A stretch of DNA of 64,000 bases, from positions 5,890,001 to 5,954,000 of the forward strand of contig JAHWDD010000002.1 of assembly GCA_023897205.1 (NCBI GenBank), written 5' to 3'. This DNA comes from Exophiala sp. HKRS030 (lineage: Eukaryota > Ascomycota > Eurotiomycetes > Chaetothyriales > Herpotrichiellaceae). Numbering within the stretch: position 1 is the stretch's first letter; each line of letters opens with the position of its first letter. The position numbers and the translations under genes are program-made. The notes beneath the pieces are model-generated. The model saw nothing but the letters and a program-made list of their open reading frames with translations, made no database searches and had not been told where the DNA came from. Below are positions 10,741-20,107 of this stretch, piece by piece.

Positions 10741-11549
10741 ATGTCTCTGTCGAGTCCAACCCTGGAGTCGTATTTGGCGCAATCCCCTGAGGACCGCTGG
10801 AACACAGATCAAGGTAAGTATCTTTCCTCATCTTGCGGCCCAGAACTGACTGACGCAATCTCTAAAAGGGCATGCCAGTCTAGACAAGGTAGGGCCACCA
10901 GGTCCAGTATCAAGGCAGGGATCGCTCAAACGATGATACAGTCTTCCCTCAGTCCCAAGTCAAGTCCCACAGAGATTGCTGGAGTCCATGAGCCTGCGGT
11001 CTCCCACCCTCTTCGCCAATGCCATCCGGGACAGGCATTTCATGCTCAACAACATGGTCGATACTGAAGAGGGGAAATTCAACAAGATGAATGAGGACAG
11101 ATGGCACGAGGAAAGAATTTTTGTGTGATCCTCTCCTGCTTGGCATGATCGAGGTGAATGCACTATGTCGTGACCGCTTTGGCACATTCGAAGGTGGTGA
11201 CATTCTTGTCGAGGGCTATCGTCACTTGAACAAGTAGGCGAAGCTTGCCTTGGGCACTATCCAACAGAGACTGAAAAAAAGAAGAGACGCACAAGCTCAA
11301 GAGGCTACCAAGCGGCAGGGAAATGGCCAATCCGAGCACCAAGGCTCAAATGAGGACTATGTTGAACCCAACAGCGTCCAGTCCATGTCTGGATTGAGTC
11401 TTTGGATCTTCACTGAAGAAATGTCTGAGGAAACGCTTACAAGAAAGTGTTGCGATATCGGAAGATTGCTTCAACATATTGATCGGAGCACAACGAGCGG
11501 AAGGAATCGCTTGGATCACCAATCGACGAAGACCGATTCAGAGGAATGA
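10741..11549 (+). pseudogene. Decayed fungal gene with two in-frame stops and one frameshift
   Basis: A gene-like path starts with ATG at 10741 (MSLSSPTLESYLAQSPEDRW), has a canonical intron 10814-10868 (gtaagt...ctgac...aaag) and continues in frame as HASLDKVGPPGPVSRQGSLKR. A TGA at 10934 then interrupts, but the same frame stays protein-like through SPTLFANAIRDRHFMLNN and EDRWHEERIF. At the T run 11118-11122 one extra base shifts the frame; DPLLLGMIEVNALCRDRFG and FEGGDILVEGYRHLNK follow, then a TAG at 11235, after which the same frame continues as LGTIQQRLKKRRDAQAQEA to 11549. Three lesions in 800 bp suggest a true relic. Family not recognised. A multi-intron gene remains possible but would need very short introns. 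Confidence 0.45.
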
Positions 11550-12103
11550 CCTTGTAACAAGCTATCCGGACACAGGGACTTGGTATTGATTAATGAAGCC
11601 ATATCGCAAGAACAGTTACTGATCAGTCTGGGGCTCGACAGTCACCCGAGCGGTTTGAGCGGTCTTGTACTTCATGGCGATTGCACTACCCTGTCAACAG
11701 ACAAGCCCAGACGCCGACGTCACTTCTTGCAATGATACTTGAAGACGAAAAATGAGCGAAACGAGGCCCAGCATAGCTCCGCCAACCTATGATTCGAACA
11801 TGAAATATTGCAAGCATGAGAAAGGCATCAAGAGAAACGAAGGATGTTGAATCAAGATCAAGGGCGGCTCTAACGCTAATCCGGAAACAGCGTGGCTGGT
11901 CGCCATACTTACCTCAAATGATCCCAAACCAACCCTGAATGTCCACTTCGATGCTTACTGATGCTGCAAGTCTTGCCTGATTGCATCAATCACATTACCT
12001 GTCCGATTAAGATTGTTCGCGGACTGACTGGAAAGGGAGAAGATCCTATTAAGCAGGTCGACTGCCACGATTTCGAAGAATTCTACAGGCTTCTCAAGAT
12101 CTA
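11550..12103. other. Intergenic, no gene seen
   Basis: Between the relic and the 3' end of the WD40 gene. No plausible coding frame or repeat. Confidence 0.6.
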
Positions 12104-13439
12104 CTATTTATACCCAGTCATGCTCCATAACTTCAACGAATGCCCTTGGCACTCTCTCCGCCCTAGTTGTTCCCCTCGTCCAAGAAATGCCTTTGACCTG
12201 CTGTCGTTGCAAGAACTGATCCCGTTTTGTGAATGGCTGCCGTAGATACAGCATCTGTGTCCAATGTTAGAATGCCCGTCCAAAAGGGAGAATAGAGCAT
12301 ATGTATTTACCAGTATGGCTTTGGAATCCAAATGTAGGGTCGATCGAGCCTTGGGACTGATGCGGATTTTGCCATGTCCTGACTTTTCCATCTAATCCTC
12401 CAGCCCAGATTTCGTGTCCATCCGCTCCAAAACTTGGGATGATGTCGAATGAAAGACGCTGATTAGTAAATGCGTCCCGACCTGTCAGCCACGCAAGAAG
12501 TTGTCCTGTTTTCCTGATATCGTAAAGAAGCAGTCCATCGCTTTTCCGTTCCGCAATGTACAGGTATCTCCCACATGGACTCCAAGAGACTTGAGTGATG
12601 CCACTACCTCCAATCTCCATGTCCGCACTGGTACCCTTTACAGAGAAGACACCCACACATTCGCCGTCACCCATGGATTCGTAAAGTCCCACAGAGCGAC
12701 TGTAAGTCCCGCAGCGAGGATCTTGCTCGTATCATCAATGGATAGAGCAGAGACTATACCTTTCATATTGGTCGCCGGGTTGTGCGTGGTATCATTGCGT
12801 CTGTGAGGCCCTGTAGGAGTAGCTGAAATTGGCTCCTGACCTGACCTCGACAGATCAAAAGTAGAAATCATCGACTCGGACCCAGCGATGAATCTGTTCC
12901 CGTCCAAAGTGAATTCAAGAGAGTTAGGGCAGATGTACGCTTCAGTCATGGGTTGACCAGTGGATATGATGCACCAATTTGGCCCGTCAAGGCCGAGATC
13001 AATTGTATCGGCAGGTCTCTTCGTGATGACAAGACAAGAGTCGTTTGAGGGTTAGTTAGATCGAACAAAGGATATCCAACGTATGCTTTGACAGGCTCGC
13101 TCGACGGGATCTTGCAGTAAGGTGACAGCAGAATAGGCTCCGGTCTATGATCCATGAGGTCCGGAGGACTATAAAATTCTCAGAAAGGTACAACAATCAT
13201 CCTCGAGTACATACACGATGAATGTGTGTATAGTATTTGAGGCTGAAATCGCCAATAAACTCGTCCCATCGGCACTCCTGCTACTTTTCAGCCAGAGACG
13301 ACGGATTTATGGGATTGTAAGACTACCATTGCAGAGAACGGAACCAATCATCATCCACAAGATTTTCTGAGGTAGTATCTTTGTCATGAAATGTTGTTGC
13401 TGTAGCGAGACATGTCGGCTCCGATGTATCTGGTGCCAT
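12104..13439 (-). CDS. WRAP53/TCAB1-Swt21-type WD40 protein, four exons, three frameshifts in G/C runs
   Basis: WD40 protein of the WRAP53 (TCAB1/WDR79) and yeast Swt21 family, whose members bind small nuclear/Cajal-body RNAs or act around spliceosomal snRNPs. Exons: 13439-13327, 13277-13215, 13168-12311 and 12254-12104, with introns of 46-56 nt that all fit GT-AG and frame. The ATG at 13439 starts MAPDTSEPTC; exon 1 joins exon 2 to make DDDWFRSLQWSADGTSLLA, and exon 3 opens PPDLMDHRPEP. Later blades include AYICPNSLEFTLDG, GSGITQVSWSPCGRYLYIAE and TGSVLATTAGQRHF, ending SLKLWSM. Three one-base deletions interrupt it: at 12950-12952 (after YPLVN), at 12708-12710 (inside ILAAGTYSRSVGLY) and at 12172-12175 (after FLDEG). 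Restoring one base at each gives 395 residues. All three are in G/C runs and lose one base, which argues for consensus error. Confidence 0.8.
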
Positions 13440-13828
13440 TTTCAAAGTGGACACTCAGTACTGCATTTTTAGGCACAGGAGTCGTAGGCTTGAAAGTGAG
13501 GTACATCATGTACTTTAGAATCTTCGGAGTACCATCTGATTGCAAACAATTCGCCACGAATATAATTGTCCCAGCTTTAGAGCCATCTAGCAAGAGCAAA
13601 GGATTGACTATCTTCGAAGCACGCTTTTGCGCCTGAGTGAAAGAATAGGTCACCATGACGACCCACCGTAGTGACCACCTCCAGGGTTTTACCGCGGAGC
13701 ATAGACCTTTTTCATTCACGGTCAGTCTGGAACATTTTTGGCCATATCGCGTCCTTGTCATAGAGAGTCGCTCTGCACTGTGTTTACTTCCTCGTTATCC
13801 CTCGTCGTTGCAACCCACATACACTGCA
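13440..13828. promoter_or_regulatory. Shared divergent promoter region, WD40 gene / NUP49
   Basis: 389 bp between two genes reading outward. A 125-codon minus-strand frame runs over it but is not protein-like beyond the WD40 N-terminus. No specific operator seen. Confidence 0.45.
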
Positions 13829-14949
13829 ATGGCGTTCAACTTCGGCGCGTCTGTGGCGAAACCTACCCTCAATCTATCAGGTGTTGGAGGAGGTCAGACC
13901 GCCAATAACAATAACCCTGCGCCGTCGCTCTTGTAAGTGCTTTACCCTCCGCTCTCTTTATCGAAGCAGAGACCACAGAATTGTGGCCCAGATCAAGTCA
14001 CGTCCGGAGAAATCACGAGCTTACCTCCTTTTGATCATTACTGACATTGCGTTTTCAGCTCTCAAACAACCACCCAGCCCATTGCGAATACATCTACGAT
14101 TGCCACTCCAGGCGCAGGCTCGTCTCAAGCGCAAATTGATATCACTCATCTGCGGTCCACGACAAAGTTCGATCAACTTACCCCGGATTTGCAGAAGGAA
14201 ATCGAAGCCGTGGACACGTTGATCTTCAACCAGATCAAGCTTGCATCGGAAGTTTCCGACCTTCTACCCACGGTGATTGGAGCTGGCGAAACATTACCTG
14301 TTGGCGTTGATTTCGTGAGCCAAAAGATAGACGAGGTTGAAGCTGGTCTTGGAAATGATGCAGAAGCCATTGTTGCGGCACGAGATGAGTCGCTGAAAAA
14401 GGGTGAGCTTGAGGCGAAGTGTGTCTTTCGGGTCGTGGACCGCTTGAAGATGCCTCGACAATACCAAGTCAGTCATACCCAGAATGAGAGCCTCAATGGT
14501 GCCGGACTTTATGGAGCATCCGGCCTCAGTGGATGGTGGAATAATCCGCAGACGCTCAGAGGAAGTGTTAGGGGTGGACATGCGAAAGGGATACAATTCA
14601 ACTACCGGGCGAAGATTCGGACGATGCCACTCAAGGACCAAAGAGTTTGATTGAACTGTTCAACACACGCTCAGAGGAGATGCGAGAGTCTATCAAAGAG
14701 AATCGCGAACTGCTGGCGGAAATCGAGTACTACGTTCAGGGACTGGAAGGGAAAGTCATCAGCAAGGAGAGGGAACTCAACGAGAGACTCAATTATGGTG
14801 ATTCAAGTGGCGTGACACTGAGCGAGAGGGAACAGAAGATTCAACAACTACGATATGTCTTCGGCGAAGTACAGAGGAGTCTGTTTGATGTGGCAGACAA
14901 GGTGGGCGCTACGAGAGAAGTTGTTGCGCAATTGCCATTGCCTCGATGA
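13829..14949 (+). CDS. NUP49: Nucleoporin Nup49-type, central channel Nsp1 complex
   Basis: FG/coiled-coil nucleoporin of the Nup49 (Nup58/45) family, part of the Nsp1-Nup57-Nup49 channel complex. Exon 1 (13829-13932) encodes MAFNFGASVAKPTLNLSG; intron 13933-14058; exon 2 starts with SQTTTQPIANTST. The region ITHLRSTTKFDQLTPDLQ and EIEAVDTLIFNQIKLASEVSD begins the helical part. After RVVDRLKMPRQYQ the frame must change to reach SLIELFNTRSEEMRESIKE and the C-terminal coiled coil. Either a 104-nt intron (14468-14571, GTCAGT...TTAG; 296 residues) or a lost G at the GGGG run 14571-14574 (331 residues) would do it. The FG-repeat portion is very short compared with yeast Nup49. Divergent neighbour is the WD40 gene. 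Confidence 0.8.
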
Positions 14950-15612
14950 TCGAAGCTCTACAAAATATAGGCTCATTTTGCGAAAGCTTTTCTGGAATCT
15001 TCAGCACCACGAGCGGAATTTGGTCGACCCAAAGTTGGAGCTTTGCACATCTTTCCGGGCGATTTGTCCAGACACCGTCGTGTTGATACCACAGCGACTC
15101 AACCATAATTCTGATTCAAGTCACTGAACCTCCGCCTTCGCTGGCAGACATTGAAGCAAGCTACAAATACTCCGTTGACTCCAAATCATTACCATGACAA
15201 AGACGGGTCAAGCCTGGCGACCTGGACTTCCGGAGTCTTTCGAGCAACAATCGTTGCGTTACTCGTGGCTTGGCTACTCCAGCACTTCGTGAGGAAGGAT
15301 CTGCTCTTCGGGATTCATCTCTTTGGTGCTCTACAAACTGACACAAGTGATGCACAAAAGAATTCGAAGCAATACGAGTCGTTAGCTTCCTCGTTGAACG
15401 TTACGGGTGATTTCTCAGCGAAAAGGGACGTCGGACTTGATTCTACAAGGGAAGAAAACTCGACGAAAAGTTTCAAGATTTCTTGACACCCGGATCTCAT
15501 TACCAACTATGTTCAAGGCCCATCAGATATGATTATGCCTATGAGGGATGTAGGCAAGCACAATAATACAGTCCGACGCGTGCAACCGTCACCTCTCCTT
15601 GACTATTCGGAC
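14950..15612. other. Interval with one weak membrane-protein-like frame
   Basis: A plus-strand frame at about 15151-15486 encodes a hydrophobic segment (VFRATIVALLVAWLLQHFV) inside a Ser/Thr-rich context, but it has no ATG before the hydrophobic part and no recognisable family. I do not call a gene. The rest holds the 3' ends of the convergent flanking genes. Confidence 0.4.
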
Positions 15613-16213
15613 TTATTTTGCAGCCTTGCTCTGCTTCTTGGCTTCGTCCTTCTTTCTGATGATTTCGGCCTCCTCGTCCTCAATCTGTTTATCGATCTTC
15701 GCCCCTCGTGATGGCTCATTTCCATGCATACGAGCGGGTAATGTGGGATCGATCTCTGCAGCTCTTGTCTCGGCATCTTTCTGCTTGCCAGACTGATCGT
15801 CGTTATTGGGTTCTGCAGCCGCGAGACGGTTGGCGATGGATCGTTCATCTTCTGTTGATTCGAGAAAATACCTTGATTAGTCTGCTTTCTCACACGTCTG
15901 ATGTACGATTTGGGGGAGAGATAGGGCGAAGCTCGAGGAGATAGCTAGACTTTGAACGCATGGCGAGAACGAAACGTTCACCCGTACTTCAGAACACAAA
16001 ACCTGACAAAGTCAAGCAAGCCAAGGCAGATAACCCTAGAAACCCAGAAAACAATGAAAGCAAAGACTTACTAGAATCATTATCCTTGTGACTATTCGGC
16101 TTCCCCTCCTCATATGGCGTCGCCTGATTTTCGGGCTTCTCGCTGTCTTTGTAGTTGCGCTGATCGCCAGCCTCGTAGACCGCAGAGGTGCCCACAGATG
16201 AATTGCCCGACAT
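15613..16213 (-). CDS. Small charged fungal protein, two exons
   Basis: Exon 1 (16213-16072) encodes a polar segment starting MSGNSSVGTSAVYEAGDQRN. A donor GTAAGT at 16071 and an acceptor CAACAG before 15851 define a 220-nt intron, longer than the others in this window, so a small extra exon cannot be excluded. Exon 2 (15851-15613) encodes DERSIANRLAAAEPNNDD, then PTLPARMHGNEPSRGAKID and a strongly helical charged tail, KQIEDEEAEIIRKKDEAKKQ, ending at TAA 15615-15613. The product is about 126 residues, hydrophilic, without a signal peptide or membrane helix. It resembles small conserved Pezizomycotina proteins of unknown function; I cannot name a family. Confidence 0.65.
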
Positions 16214-16375
16214 TGTTATTTGCTTTTTGGGAACGAGGGAGAAGAAGAGTGTTCGTCTTGTGTATTCGTACTAGAGGATGACTCGCAGGTAGTCGTCTAG
16301 TGGTTCTAAGTTCAAATTAGGGGGTACCTTGTATGCGGGCAAGTTGAGAGGATATGTAAATCTCGAGTCCAGATC
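16214..16375. other. Short non-coding interval before the inverted repeat
   Basis: Promoter side of the small charged protein gene. A tRNA-like A-box/B-box resemblance at 16289-16328 does not fold as a tRNA. Confidence 0.4.
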
Positions 16376-16498
16376 TGTTGGCTTGTGCTTACTAATCAAC
16401 CAATTATTGACCGAACTATCGACTGGCCAGTGCGCATATTCGATATATTGACAAGCACTCACCTAGTGCACTCGATTATTGATTTTCTTGCGCATCAG
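16376..16498 (+). repeat. Left arm of a perfect 123 bp inverted repeat
   Basis: Reading base by base, 16376-16498 is the exact reverse complement of 16603-16725. Pairing stops at 16375/16726. The arm abuts the N gap. It may be a terminal inverted repeat of a mobile element or a hairpin at which assembly failed. Confidence 0.95.
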
Positions 16499-16598
16499 NN
16501 NNNNNNNNNNNNNNNNNNNNNNNNNNNNNNNNNNNNNNNNNNNNNNNNNNNNNNNNNNNNNNNNNNNNNNNNNNNNNNNNNNNNNNNNNNNNNNNNNN
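16499..16598. other. Assembly gap of exactly 100 N
   Basis: One hundred Ns, the usual placeholder for a gap of unknown size. It lies at the centre of an inverted repeat; only TCTC (16599-16602) separates it from the right arm. Confidence 0.99.
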
Positions 16599-16602
16599 TC
16601 TC

Positions 16603-16725
16603 CTGATGCGCAAGAAAATCAATAATCGAGTGCACTAGGTGAGTGCTTGTCAATATATCGAATATGCGCACTGGCCAGTCGATAGTTCGGTCAATAATTG
16701 GTTGATTAGTAAGCACAAGCCAACA
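16603..16725 (-). repeat. Right arm of a perfect 123 bp inverted repeat
   Basis: Exact reverse complement of 16376-16498. The bases outside the two arms differ, so this is not simply a contig joined to its own full reverse copy. No target-site duplication is visible directly outside the arms. Confidence 0.95.
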
Positions 16726-18412
16726 CCAACACGGCCCACCATTAGTCGGTTTCCCCAAAATTGTTACTCGATCCTGGAAAGACATCGTTGGTCACTGCTG
16801 AAACGCTTGCATGAGCCAATCTACCTAGTGACACATCAATACGAATTCTATGCTTTGCTTACGGTTCGAGGGCTGGGAGCTTTCCAGAACCAGGTGCCAG
16901 TAAACCGCGGAAATGAACCTATGACGCTCCCAGCGCATAGGTGACTGTTCGCGCACTGTTGGCGAAGTTTAACAAGCCCAAGAAAGGTTCTGCTGCCCTA
17001 TGCGGCTCCATCATGAAGGTTGTTTGATTATTCGGTAGATAATACGAGAGGAGTTCAGCCGTCGTAGTTGTGTACTGCCAAGACTTTTGCGCCTGCCTAC
17101 TTTAGGCAGTCGTCCCAAAGCGCGCTGCGGAAAAGCCTTTTGCCAAGAGCTTCTAATGTGACCTTCATACTAAAACCAATGACAATACGAGCTGTTCTTT
17201 TCTTACCTCGTATTTTCAACCGACCGTCTCTCGATCGACCCGCTTTGGGTGGAGGCCGAGGCATTTCTACCTATTGGGACCATGATTTGTCTCGTATTGA
17301 GGTTAAAACAAGCAGCTAGCGAGCCGCTGGTGTGGGCGAGGAGCAATGCGCAGAACCTGGCGTGTAGACGACAGCTTTCCTCATGGCGGTGGCGGGCGAA
17401 TAAGCTGATGACATCTGAGGCCGTTCATCCACGCGTTCTATTCACAGCCAAAGGTGGGCCTGCTAAAGTTCAGGGGTGCTGTAAATCTCCAAGCACGCTG
17501 GCCCCCGGGAGTTTGACCAAACACATAAGGTCCGGTCAAGTTATGCACCGGCTGTTCTCAGGAGCGGATGAGAAAATTCCAATTCTGCCCACGAGAGGAA
17601 CAATTAACCAGGGTCTGCTTCTGATCCGTTCAGCTAGATAGAGAACGAGTCATATGAGAGTTGTCATCCCGAAAAACGTTATTGAGCGACTTTCAGCGCA
17701 AAGTTGTTACCAGGAAGTCCGCCTTTCGGTTTGGGCGATCTTGCCATTTCGGGTATAGTCATAGGCTGGGCGTGCCGCCGCTTTTGACGGCTACAAGAAC
17801 CCTCGTCACTTCCTGATACTCTCTTCCTACTCACCTATTTCCTTCCTACCTCGTTCGCGCTTATGTACTAGTCGTCCGTTACGCTCTATGGCCTGGGTAG
17901 AAACCAATTTTGCAAATAATTTGGTCCAATGAAATTCGGGAATGGTGCTCTGCAGGAGTATTGCAAATCGAATGACTGGAGCCATCGACAGTGTAGCTTT
18001 GTTTCGGGTGCTAAATTCAAACTGCTGCCTAGGTGCCGCAGAAAGGCGACCTGCAAGTTATCTGGGTGTGTGGTATTGGGTGCGGAAGACTGATTGGCAA
18101 CGGAGTATGGCACTGTGAACTTTATACAGTTTGGATTCTGCGTGTATGGTAAAGCCAGTGAAATGCCTGAATCTAAGACTCTACGATCGTTAACAATTGT
18201 CCAACTGCTCTCAAGTGTCGCTTCCCTTGAAAGGCGTCTTGAAAGCTCGTGGTTGCACCTCGTTGCGATAACTCGTGCTACTTGGCGAGAAAAACTGTAA
18301 TGGATGTTAAGACTTGGACTCTGAAGATTGGCGCCGTTGTGTTAACAGCAAGTTCACCCATAATATCAATGCTACGTAATGGAGCCAATCTTCGTCAAAA
18401 CGTCGAGTCGAC
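16726..18412. other. Gene-poor interval beside the gap
   Basis: Short frames only (for example a 130-codon frame at 17249-17641) with no family resemblance. It could contain degraded repeats, but none is recognisable by eye. Confidence 0.5.
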
Positions 18413-19417
18413 TCAGGAAGAATGGTGATCGTCGCCTAAAGGTTTCTGACCCATGATTATGTAGGCAGGCCAGTAGGCGTGCATGTGGCCTCGTTTCAGC
18501 TCCTTGCGGACTTCGATCAAGTAGACCTCGAGCTCTTCGACGGTCCAGCCCAGGCCGTTGACAAAGACCTTCATGCTCAAGCCCTGCATGCCGCCGAGCA
18601 CCGCCATCAGGCCGTACAGACCCGCCTCCTTCAGGCGAGGGTCTTTGGGCGACGGTCCGATGGGCATTTTGTACGGCTTGACGGTGATGTTGATGAAACC
18701 GGCCACGCGCATGTCCGCCACCATCTTTTCCGTATCAATGCGTCCGGTCATGCCCATCATGTGGATGCCCTGGTTCCAGAGTCGCACCCACTCGGCGAGT
18801 TTGCTGTCCTCGGGCATAGAGTTGTCATCGCTGACGACGATGCAGTCGAATTCTTGGTTTTCCACCCACCCTCCGGGCTTGAGCGATGTCCAGGCCTCGC
18901 GGTAGACATGAGGCCAGTTTTTGATGCTGAAGCCGTTCATGAAACGCGTGTGAACGAGGTCGAATCTGTTGGACCCGTACTCCCAATTTTCGTCGGCGTC
19001 GACAATTTCAAACTGCAGGTTAGGCGGCACAAACGTCGGTTGGATCGGCGACAGGTCAAACCCAATTACTGACGCCGAGGGGTATTCATCGGCCACGTCC
19101 ATGGCCCAAATACCCGTGCCCGTGCCTACGTCCAGGATACTGGTCGGCGTTGCAATTGGTGCGTGGAACGGCTTGTCCTCAAAGGTCAACCGCATGCTGT
19201 GGTAGCTGAGGTCCATCCTCTCCTGCTCGCCATCATCGTTGGGCACATGGTACTTGCCGGCGTGGTAGGCGTGATAGGTTCGGCCATTCTCAATCTCGTA
19301 GGCGTACAAGCTGGACTGGACTGACTCTGACGAGGATCGACCCTCGGACGAGTATCCAGAGTCGCCGGACGTCGAGTTCGAATCCCACTCTTCGGGCTCG
19401 ATTGAAAAGCCTTCCAT
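18413..19417 (-). CDS. SAM-dependent methyltransferase, LaeA-like class I fold
   Basis: Class I methyltransferase of the large fungal LaeA-like group (small-molecule or regulatory methyltransferases). Motif I, ILDVGTGTGIWAMDVADEYP, lies at about residues 94-113 and is followed by VIGFDLSPIQPTFVPPNLQF, whose acidic residue binds the SAM ribose; FDLVHTRFMNG and SLKPGGWVENQEFD are the post-I and motif III positions. I take ATG 19417 (MEGFSIEPEEW); the frame extends upstream only through a TTG. The N-terminal 40 residues are Ser-rich and disordered. The product has 334 residues. It is divergently transcribed from a P450, a common arrangement in secondary-metabolism loci. The coding sequence looks more GC-rich than the neighbouring DNA. 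Substrate unknown. Confidence 0.85.
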   Translation of the reverse strand: MEGFSIEPEEWDSNSTSGDSGYSSEGRSSSESVQSSLYAYEIENGRTYHAYHAGKYHVPNDDGEQERMDLSYHSMRLTFEDKPFHAPIATPTSILDVGTGTGIWAMDVADEYPSASVIGFDLSPIQPTFVPPNLQFEIVDADENWEYGSNRFDLVHTRFMNGFSIKNWPHVYREAWTSLKPGGWVENQEFDCIVVSDDNSMPEDSKLAEWVRLWNQGIHMMGMTGRIDTEKMVADMRVAGFINITVKPYKMPIGPSPKDPRLKEAGLYGLMAVLGGMQGLSMKVFVNGLGWTVEELEVYLIEVRKELKRGHMHAYWPAYIIMGQKPLGDDHHSS

Positions 19418-20107
19418 CGCGTGCGTGAAATACCACCAGCGACGGGCAGAAGGCAAAAACAACTCCAGGGACGCGCAGGTGATGATGGCGAGTTGCGAAC
19501 AGATGTTGGTATGGCGGATGGCAACGGAGGAGCAGGAGCATCAGGAGCGCTGGAAGCGGGGCCGTCGCCTGGGCACTCCCGCGGCTAATGTGGCTAACTA
19601 CGGCAGGATCTCCTTCCTGCCGCTAGTGCCTTTGACCGCCACCGTTAAGGTTAGACCAAACCATCAGACCGCCTCGGCAATGGTAATCTTCCCGGCGAGC
19701 GCTCTAATTATTTACTCATTTTCTAGTATAGTACATCTGCTAGCGTGTACTAAAGGACTCCTCAACCAATCTTTAGGCACTCTCACCGGCACTCCCACAG
19801 GCACTTACAGAGACACTTCTATAGGTATACCTATAGGCACGCGGGGCAGCGGTAACGCTAGCCATTAAGAAGTCCTCTCATTAGCTTAGCCTGTCGCGCT
19901 ATTCTTGCTGGAAGATATGTAGTAATGCACTAGCCTGAATAGGTAAGGGGAGATGCTAGAACATAACCTTCCGGATGGGGCACTAAGCCCCACTAAGGGC
20001 AAAAAGCGGCTCGACCACCTTCCCATCCGCGCAAACCCAATCCCAAAACCCCTCGCCTCTGCATTCACATACTCTGCCCTGAATTCTCCCTCACCGACAC
20101 GTTCACC
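19418..20107. promoter_or_regulatory. Divergent promoter, methyltransferase / P450
   Basis: 690 bp between two outward-reading genes, so a candidate for co-regulation. It contains an AT-rich patch near 19700-19760 and a degenerate 12-bp repeat around 19775-19845 built on GGCACT-type units (CTCACCGGCACTCCCACAGG and following). No known zinc-cluster site is clear. Confidence 0.45.

Noticed and set aside
15151..15486. Small membrane protein gene after NUP49
   Set aside because: The frame begins at TTG, not ATG, and matches no family I recognise.
16289..16328. tRNA-like A-box and B-box resemblance (GTAGTCGTCTAGTGG ... GTTCAAATT)
   Set aside because: The boxes lie only about 20 nt apart and no cloverleaf or acceptor stem can be drawn.
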